The notes under the pieces are model-generated. The model was given only the letters and a program-made list of their open reading frames with translations, had not been told where the DNA came from and ran no database searches. Shown in pieces: positions 26,731 through 32,917 of a stretch of DNA of 32,917 bases. The DNA lies in assembly GCA_005772765.1 (NCBI GenBank), contig SXIR01000145.1, forward strand, positions 1 to 32,917, read 5' to 3'. The position numbers were made by a program, and so were the translations under genes. Within the stretch, counting starts at the first letter, position 1. Every line of letters begins with the position of its first letter. The DNA comes from Actinomycetota bacterium (lineage in GTDB: Bacteria; Actinomycetota; Acidimicrobiia; IMCC26256; PALSA-610).

Positions 26731-27063
26731 ACGGGGTTCCGGTCGCTTGCGTGGACGTTTCTGGGGCGGGCTGGGAGGCTACGTTGCATGACTCACCTTT
26801 GTCGGCGAGCCATACCGCCCACGCCACGTTCCGGAACCCCGGTTCTTGGCCTCGCCGTGTTGCCATGCCCGGCGAGTGTGTTCCTAGTTACGGCGCTCTC
26901 CGCGCGCATCTTGAGCACTTTCTGCCACAGAGAGTGATATTCATGGATCGACCCCGATCGCGTCGCCATGGAGCGTGAGGATCAACGCTCGCCGTGGGGA
27001 CCGGTTTCGACCGACGCTGCCGACCCCGCGCATCGCCGAGCCTCACCGTTAGGCTCGCCGCCC

Positions 27064-28503
27064 GTGAACCTGGTCGAACTCCTGCTGTCCGAACCCGACG
27101 AACGCCCGGCGCTCGTCACACCATCGGTTCGGTGGAGTCGAGCCGACCTGGCCGCCGCGGCGCGCGCGGTCGCCGGCGCGGTCGGCGACGCGACGGCAGT
27201 GGGCGACAGGGTCGCCATCCTCGCTGGGAACGACCAGCACTTCGTCGCGGGCTACCTCGGCGTCTTGGGCTCGGGGCGGGTCGCGGTGCCGCTCAACCCG
27301 ACGTCGCCTCGCACCGAACTCGAGCGCGAGATCGCCGCGGTCGGCGTGACGCTCCTCCTCACCGGACCCGATCATCACGCGCCGTCGACCGTTGCGACGC
27401 TGTCGATCGTCGATGCGTGCACCCACGCGCCGATCGGATCGTGGGCCGCAGTCGAAGCCGACGACCTCGCGGTGTTGCTGTTCACCTCGGGGACCGCCGG
27501 GATGCCGAAGGCGGCGATGTTGTCGCACGGCAACCTCGCCGCGAACATCGAGCAGGTGCAATCGGCGCCCGGCCTCAAGTTCGAAGCCGGCGACGTCGGG
27601 CTCGGCGTCTTGCCGTTCTTCCACGTCTTCGGCCTCAACGTCGTCATCGGGCTCTCCCTCGCCGCGGGTGCGATCTTGGTGTGTGTGCCGAACTTTCATC
27701 GCGACGAGTCGATCGCCGCGATTGGTGAGCACCGCGTCACCGTGATCGCTGCGGTTCCGGCGATCTATGCCGCCTGGCTCGATTCCGATGCGCCAGCCGA
27801 AGCCTTTGCCACTGTTCGGCTCGCGGTGTCCGGTGCGGCTGCGTTGGGTGCCGAGACGATCGCCGCGATGCAAGCTCGCTTCGGTGTCCGCGTGCACGAG
27901 GGCTACGGCCTGACCGAAGCGAGTCCCATCGTCACCACGACTGCGGTGGAACGAGCGGTACGCCCAGGGTCGATCGGTCCCGCGTTGCCCGGCGTCGAGG
28001 TTCGTCTGGTCGATCGCGACGGCGACGACGCGCTCGCCGGAGACCCAGGTGAGATTTGGGTGCGCGGTGCCAACGTGTTCCGGGGTTACTGGGACGATCC
28101 CGAACAGACAGCGCGGGTCTTGGTCGACGGGTGGTTGCGAACCGGCGACATCGCGGTCGCCGACGACGACGGCTGGCTCGAACTCGTCGACCGCGCCAAA
28201 GACCTCATCATCGTCTCGGGATTCAACGTGTATCCGGGTGAGGTCGAAGCCGCCCTCGGCGAGCACGACGATGTGCACCAGGCTGCCGTTGTCGGTGAAG
28301 CCGACGAGCGCAGCGGCGAACGAGTCGTCGCCTACGTCGTGGCCCGAGCGGGCGCGTCGCCGACCCCGACGATCCTCACCGCCCACCTACGCCGTCGCGT
28401 GGCGCGCTACAAGATTCCGCAGCGTTTCGAGTTCGTCGACTCGCTACCGCAAACCTTCACCGGCAAGGTCCTCCGTCGCGCGCTGCGCGATTCGGTGGCC
28501 TGA
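27064..28503 (+). CDS. AMP-binding acyl-CoA synthetase / fatty acid-CoA ligase
   Basis: LLFTSGTAGMPKAAMLSHGNL, GYGLTEASPIV, WLRTGDIAVADDDGWLELVDRAKDLIIVSGFNVYPGEVE, TFTGKVLRRALR. GTG 27064 preferred. Confidence 0.88.
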   Translation: MNLVELLLSEPDERPALVTPSVRWSRADLAAAARAVAGAVGDATAVGDRVAILAGNDQHFVAGYLGVLGSGRVAVPLNPTSPRTELEREIAAVGVTLLLTGPDHHAPSTVATLSIVDACTHAPIGSWAAVEADDLAVLLFTSGTAGMPKAAMLSHGNLAANIEQVQSAPGLKFEAGDVGLGVLPFFHVFGLNVVIGLSLAAGAILVCVPNFHRDESIAAIGEHRVTVIAAVPAIYAAWLDSDAPAEAFATVRLAVSGAAALGAETIAAMQARFGVRVHEGYGLTEASPIVTTTAVERAVRPGSIGPALPGVEVRLVDRDGDDALAGDPGEIWVRGANVFRGYWDDPEQTARVLVDGWLRTGDIAVADDDGWLELVDRAKDLIIVSGFNVYPGEVEAALGEHDDVHQAAVVGEADERSGERVVAYVVARAGASPTPTILTAHLRRRVARYKIPQRFEFVDSLPQTFTGKVLRRALRDSVA

Positions 28504-29202
28504 ACGAGACCGAGTGGCCCCGACCGCCGGTGCGGCCGCGGCGATCCAGAAACCGGCGTAGATCACGCTGATTCCCAACGCCGTGCACAGCGCGAACGCC
28601 TGATCGGCATCGATGCTGAAGAACCGTTTGGCGAGGCCGCCGCTCGACAACACGAGCGTGCCGAGCGCAATGCAACCGTTCGCGGCTGCGAGCCGGGTCG
28701 CTCCCGCGTCGTCGCGGCGGCGCAGCCAACGCCACGCGGAGACGGCAGCGCCGACGAACAACACAACGGCGCCGAGTCCCGAACCCATGGCGACGCAGAT
28801 CCGGGGCAGCGCGCCGAAATGGTCGCGGCCGTTGGGGATGGCGTCGGTAGGGAGCGTGCCACGCAACGGCGACACGAGTACGGCGCCGGTGGCGAGACCC
28901 GAGAAGAACACGACGCCCGCACGGATCCGATCGGCGATCCGTCGATCGGTCAGCAGGTAGATCGTGCCGAGCGCCAGCCACGGCACGTTGAGGGCCGCGC
29001 CGAGGAGATAGAAGGCCTTGTAGACGCCAGGATCCCAGCCCGTCGTCGAGCCGAGGAACAAGCACACCGAAGCCAGCGCGAACAACGCCAGCGCGACGGT
29101 CCACACCCCTTCGTGAGTCCGACGATGCTGCGCCCAACGCACCGACGTCGTCTGCGCGAAGACCGAGGCGACCACGGTTGCGACAACGGCCAGCATGCCC
29201 AC
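28444..29202 (-). CDS. Polytopic membrane protein of unknown function
   Basis: About 7 hydrophobic segments (MLAVVATVVASVFA..., GVYKAFYLLGAALNVPWLALGTIYLL...); start uncertain (GTG 29202 or ATG 29196). Confidence 0.6.
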   Translation of the reverse strand: MGMLAVVATVVASVFAQTTSVRWAQHRRTHEGVWTVALALFALASVCLFLGSTTGWDPGVYKAFYLLGAALNVPWLALGTIYLLTDRRIADRIRAGVVFFSGLATGAVLVSPLRGTLPTDAIPNGRDHFGALPRICVAMGSGLGAVVLFVGAAVSAWRWLRRRDDAGATRLAAANGCIALGTLVLSSGGLAKRFFSIDADQAFALCTALGISVIYAGFWIAAAAPAVGATRSRSGHRIAQRATEDLAGEGLR

Positions 29203-29338
29203 CACGGAACCGAAACTAGCGGCGCGACTCCGTCGGCCTGACTTCGAGAAAACGATCACAAGCTCGGTACGGTGGAGTCGTTCGCACAAGCCACCCGGCG
29301 CCCGACTCGGGGCGTCTTGGCCTCGCCTGGAGTGATTC

Positions 29339-30007
29339 GTGACCCCCGATCCCGGACGCCGCATCCCCGAAGCCACGGTCGCTCGGCTGCCGCTCTACTA
29401 CCGGGTGTTGCTCGAGAGTGCCGAAGCGCGGGTCTCGACGATCAGCTCCGATCGTCTGGCCGAGATGGCGGGCGTCAACGCCGCGAAGGTGCGCAAGGAT
29501 CTCTCCTATCTCGGCAGCTTCGGCACGCGCGGTGTCGGCTACGACGTCGACTATTTGCTCCACGAGATCGCCCGCGAGCTCGGCCTCACCCAGGACTGGC
29601 CGTGCGTCATCGTCGGCGTCGGCAACCTCGGCGCCGCGTTGGCGAACTATCGCGGCTTTGGTGCGCGCGGCTTTCGCGTCGTTGCCTTGGTCGATGCCGA
29701 CCCGGCGAAGGTTGGCCAAACCGTGGCGGATCTTCGGGTCGAAGCGTTCGCCGAACTCGGCACGGTGTGTGCTCGAGAACGCATCGCGATCGGGATCATC
29801 GCGACGCCGGCCGGCGCGGCCCAGGACGCGGCCGACGGTTTGGTCGGCGCCGGCGTCCGTTCGGTCCTGAACTTCGCGTCCGGCGTGCTGAGCGTGCCCG
29901 ACGATGTCTCGGTGCGCAAGGTCGATCTCGCGACCGAGCTCCAAATTCTGGGTTTCTACCAACTTCGCGGCGCCAACACCGCGCTCAACACGAGCCGCCC
30001 GGCCTGA
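29339..30007 (+). CDS. rex: Redox-sensing transcriptional repressor Rex
   Basis: IPEATVARLPLYYRVL, NAAKVRKDLSYLGSFGTRGVGYDV, VIVGVGNLGAALANY, NFASGVLSVP; GTG start. Confidence 0.93.
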   Translation: MTPDPGRRIPEATVARLPLYYRVLLESAEARVSTISSDRLAEMAGVNAAKVRKDLSYLGSFGTRGVGYDVDYLLHEIARELGLTQDWPCVIVGVGNLGAALANYRGFGARGFRVVALVDADPAKVGQTVADLRVEAFAELGTVCARERIAIGIIATPAGAAQDAADGLVGAGVRSVLNFASGVLSVPDDVSVRKVDLATELQILGFYQLRGANTALNTSRPA

Positions 30008-30666
30008 TGGCCGAATCGACCCCGACGTCGGACGCAGGACGGCCGGGCCTGTCTGGCTGGCCGGTCAACTTGCTCGTCGCCGGACGCCGGGTGGTCGTGG
30101 TCGGCGGGGGGCGCATCGCGGCCCGCAAGATCGCCTCGCTACTCGAACTCGGCGCGGTCGTCGTCGTGGTCGCAATCCGGGTTGACGACGAAGTCGCCGA
30201 ACTGCGCGCCGCGGGACGGGTACAGGTCCTCGAACGCGAGTTCGCACCGGCCGACCTCGACGACGCCTGGCTCGTCGTCACCGCAACCGATTCGTCCGCC
30301 GTGAATCGGTCGGTGTTCACCGCGGCCGAGGATCGCCGAATGTTCTGCAACGGTGCCGACGACCCCGACAACTGCTCGTTTACCCTGATGTCGGTGGTCC
30401 GCCAGTCCGACCTGGTCGTCGCGTTGGGAACCGGAGGCCGCAGCCCGGCGCTGGCCACGTGGCTGAAGCATCACGTCCAGGAGGAGATGGGTCCTGAGTA
30501 CGCGCAGCTGCTCGACCTCCTCTCCGAGGCGCGTGAGGAGATTCGCGCCAGCGGTCGATCCAGCGAGGACGCCGATTGGCAACGGGCGTTCGAATCCGGC
30601 ATCGTGGACCTCGTCCGGGCCGGCCGGCTCGCCGAGGCGAAGGAGTTGTTGAGCGCGTGTCTCTGA
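30007..30666 (+). CDS. Precorrin-2 dehydrogenase/sirohydrochlorin ferrochelatase-like protein (Met8/CysG-N type)
   Basis: VNLLVAGRRVVVVGGGRIAARKIASLLELGA, FCNGADDPDNCSFTLMSVVRQSDLVVALGTGGRSPALA; TGATG overlap with rex. Confidence 0.83.
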   Translation: MAESTPTSDAGRPGLSGWPVNLLVAGRRVVVVGGGRIAARKIASLLELGAVVVVVAIRVDDEVAELRAAGRVQVLEREFAPADLDDAWLVVTATDSSAVNRSVFTAAEDRRMFCNGADDPDNCSFTLMSVVRQSDLVVALGTGGRSPALATWLKHHVQEEMGPEYAQLLDLLSEAREEIRASGRSSEDADWQRAFESGIVDLVRAGRLAEAKELLSACL

Positions 30667-31934
30667 TCGTCGTCGGACTCAACCATCGCACGGTGCCGGT
30701 CGACCTACTCGAGCGGATGGCTGTCCCCGAGACCGCGTTGGCCAAAGCGCTGCACGATCTCGAGAGTCGCGAACATCTTCTCGAGGTCGCGATCTTGTCG
30801 ACCTGCAACCGCACCGAGATCTACGCGTACTGCTCGCGCTTTCACGCCGCGGTCGGCGACGTGTCGCAGTTCCTTGCCGACTACAGCGGCGCGAGTACCG
30901 AGGAACTCGCGGCCCACCTCTACACCTACTACGACGATGCTGCGGTCAACCATCTCTTCACCGTCGCCGCGGGGCTCGACTCGATGATCGTCGGCGAGAA
31001 CGAAATCCTCGGCCAGGTGCGCGATGCATGGACCCGTGCGAACGATGCCGGAACGTCCGCGACCTTGCTCGGCATCACGTTTCGTCATGCCATCGAAGCT
31101 GGCAAGCGCGTCCGGACCGAAACCGAACTCAACCGGCACCCGGTGTCGGTCGCGTCCGCTGCGGTTGCCGTCGCCGGCGAACGCATGGGAGGGTTCGAGG
31201 GCGCACGGGTGCTGGTGATCGGCGCGGGCGAGATGGGCGAAGGCATGGCGATGGCGGTCGCGTTGCGCGACATCGATCAACTGACGGTCGCGAACCGCAG
31301 CGCCGATCGAGCCGAATCGCTGGCCGGCAAAGTGCGCGGACGCGTCGTCGAGCTCGACGCCTTGCCCATCGAACTCGCCGACGCTGATCTCGTGTTCGCG
31401 TCGACTGGTTCGAGTGAAGTGCTGATCGAACGCGCCACGGTCGAGGTCGCGATGCGCAATCGGCACATCCGACCGCTGTACATCGTCGACGTCGCGTTGC
31501 CCCGAGACTTCGACCCTGGGGTCGGTCAGATCCCCGGGGTGACGCTGCTCGACCTCGACGACCTCAAGGATTACGCGCAACGCAGCTCGGTGCGTCGACG
31601 CGAAGAGATCGGCCGGGCCCGCACGATCGTCGCGCACGAAGTCGAGCGATACCTCGACGAGCGTCGCCAGCGCATCGTTGCGCCCGTCGTCGGCGCGCTC
31701 CATCGTCATGGCCGCTCGGTTCGCGATGGCGAACTCGAACGGTTCGCCGCGAAGCTCGTCGGGCTCGACCCCGAAGCGCGAGCCGCGGTCGAAGCACTCG
31801 TCGATGGCATCGTCAACAAGCTGCTGCACGAGCCGACGGTCCGGCTCAAAGACGCCGCGGGTACCGACCGTGGCGACCTCTTCGTCGATTCGGTGCGAGC
31901 GTTGTTCGCGCTCGACGACGACCTGGACGGCTGA
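30657..31934 (+). CDS. hemA: Glutamyl-tRNA reductase
   Basis: VGLNHRTVPVDLLERMAV, STCNRTEIYAYCSRFH, GLDSMIVGENEILGQVRDA, RDFDPGV; GTG start at 30657. Confidence 0.93.
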   Translation: MSLIVVGLNHRTVPVDLLERMAVPETALAKALHDLESREHLLEVAILSTCNRTEIYAYCSRFHAAVGDVSQFLADYSGASTEELAAHLYTYYDDAAVNHLFTVAAGLDSMIVGENEILGQVRDAWTRANDAGTSATLLGITFRHAIEAGKRVRTETELNRHPVSVASAAVAVAGERMGGFEGARVLVIGAGEMGEGMAMAVALRDIDQLTVANRSADRAESLAGKVRGRVVELDALPIELADADLVFASTGSSEVLIERATVEVAMRNRHIRPLYIVDVALPRDFDPGVGQIPGVTLLDLDDLKDYAQRSSVRRREEIGRARTIVAHEVERYLDERRQRIVAPVVGALHRHGRSVRDGELERFAAKLVGLDPEARAAVEALVDGIVNKLLHEPTVRLKDAAGTDRGDLFVDSVRALFALDDDLDG

Positions 31935-32006
31935 CGTGCGCGGCGGGCTCGGCGAGCCGCACCGATCGGCCTCGGCTGCTCGCACGATCGCGAGCGCGCA
32001 GCGCGC

Positions 32007-32912
32007 ATGATCCGAATCGCGACGCGAGGGAGCGCGCTTGCCCGTTGGCAGGCGAACCGCGTGGTCCAGTTGTTGGGCGCGCCCGAACACGAACTCGTCA
32101 TCGTCACGACCACCGGCGATGCGCGCACCGACGCGCCGATTCACGCGCTCGGGGGTCAGGGTGTCTTCGTGAAGGAAGTGCAACAGGCCGTGCTCGACGG
32201 CCGCGCGGACATTGCGGTGCATTCGGCGAAAGACCTTCCGGCCTCGAACCCGACCGGTGCTGCGGAAGGCCTGCTGCTTGCCGCGATCCCCGAACGCGCC
32301 GACGTGCGCGACGCACTCGTCGGCGCTCGCCTCGCGGACCTGCCGGCCGGAGCGACCGTCGCAACCGGCGCGGTACGTCGCCGCGCACAACTACGTGCCC
32401 GCCGACCCGACCTTCGCTTCGCCGAACTGCGCGGGAACATCGACACCCGCCTGGCGAAGGCCGTCGACTTCGACGCGGTCGTTGTCGCGTTCGCCGCGCT
32501 GCAGCGTCTGGAGCAAGCGTCGGTCGCGACCGATCTCCTCGGGATCGACGTGATGATTCCCCAAGTCGGCCAAGGTGCGCTCGCGGTCGAATGTCGCCAT
32601 GACGACACGGTCACGCTCGCCCGACTCGCCGCGATCGACGACGCGGCACGCCACCGCGAGGTCGAAACCGAACGCGCCTTTCTCGCGTGCCTGGGCGGCG
32701 GTTGCGATCTTCCGGTCGGGGCGCTGGCGACCCTCGCCCCCGACGGTTCCATCACCCTGCGGGCCTTCCTCGAGACCGACGACGGCCCCCGCCGAACGAT
32801 CGTCCACGGCACCGACCCCGCAGCGGTCGGCACCGACGCGGCCCGCGCGCTCGGAGCGCGACCGAGACCGACGCGCTGGGCGGCGCCGGACCCGGCGCTC
32901 CCGGCCTGGTGA
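32007..32912 (+). CDS. hemC: Hydroxymethylbilane synthase (porphobilinogen deaminase)
   Basis: IRIATRGSALARWQA, VHSAKDLPA, PQVGQGALAVECR, ERAFLACLGGGCDLPVGA cofactor-attachment Cys. Confidence 0.93.
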   Translation: MIRIATRGSALARWQANRVVQLLGAPEHELVIVTTTGDARTDAPIHALGGQGVFVKEVQQAVLDGRADIAVHSAKDLPASNPTGAAEGLLLAAIPERADVRDALVGARLADLPAGATVATGAVRRRAQLRARRPDLRFAELRGNIDTRLAKAVDFDAVVVAFAALQRLEQASVATDLLGIDVMIPQVGQGALAVECRHDDTVTLARLAAIDDAARHREVETERAFLACLGGGCDLPVGALATLAPDGSITLRAFLETDDGPRRTIVHGTDPAAVGTDAARALGARPRPTRWAAPDPALPAW

Positions 32913-32917
32913 CCCGG

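Noticed and set aside
29221-29338. Rex operator upstream of rex (TTGTGA-like half site in ACGATCACAAG)
   Set aside because: Only one half-site resembles TTGTGAANNNNTTCACAA; the other arm does not match.
30705-32390. 561-aa antisense ORF over hemA/hemC
   Set aside because: High-GC shadow ORF on the opposite strand of confidently identified genes; low-complexity Arg/Asp/His-rich translation without domains.
1-32917. Mobile elements, CRISPR arrays, toxin-antitoxin or defence islands
   Set aside because: No transposase, integrase, spaced repeat array or TA pair seen. The excisionase-type HTH at 25392 sits in conserved chromosomal synteny next to proC and is unlikely to be phage-derived.

Overview
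High-GC actinobacterial chromosome segment, probably Acidimicrobiia-like judging by gene content and synteny (inference). No phage, IS, CRISPR, tRNA or rRNA recognised. Order: potABC/D polyamine ABC importer (potA truncated at the left edge); secreted coiled-coil transglycosylase; DUF2079 membrane protein; SDR / thioesterase / DUF2332 operon; sugar-phosphate epimerase and SDR; His-rich YibE/F-like membrane protein; znuBC zinc importer with a Zur-box-like palindrome; map-glbO; SET-domain protein; zur coupled to an unknown exported membrane protein; SirB1-like, LON-domain and MoaD-like proteins; coiled-coil M23 peptidase; RsiG-like protein; XRE regulator; mshA; YbjN; a structured intergenic element; proC; excisionase-type HTH; SAM hydrolase with an unlisted 28-aa membrane microprotein; acyl-CoA synthetase; rex-met8-like-hemA-hemC. 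Best candidates for follow-up: (1) an RsiG family protein with two degenerate c-di-GMP signature motifs (Q>H and D>E), with no whiG-like sigma gene in the window; (2) a promoter plus long nested hairpin between ybjN-like and proC, a possible new ncRNA or leader; (3) a Zur-coupled exported protein whose predicted mature N-terminus is His; (4) a MoaD-like protein with its Gly-Gly masked by a terminal Ser; (5) a 28-aa membrane microprotein overlapping the SAM hydrolase stop.
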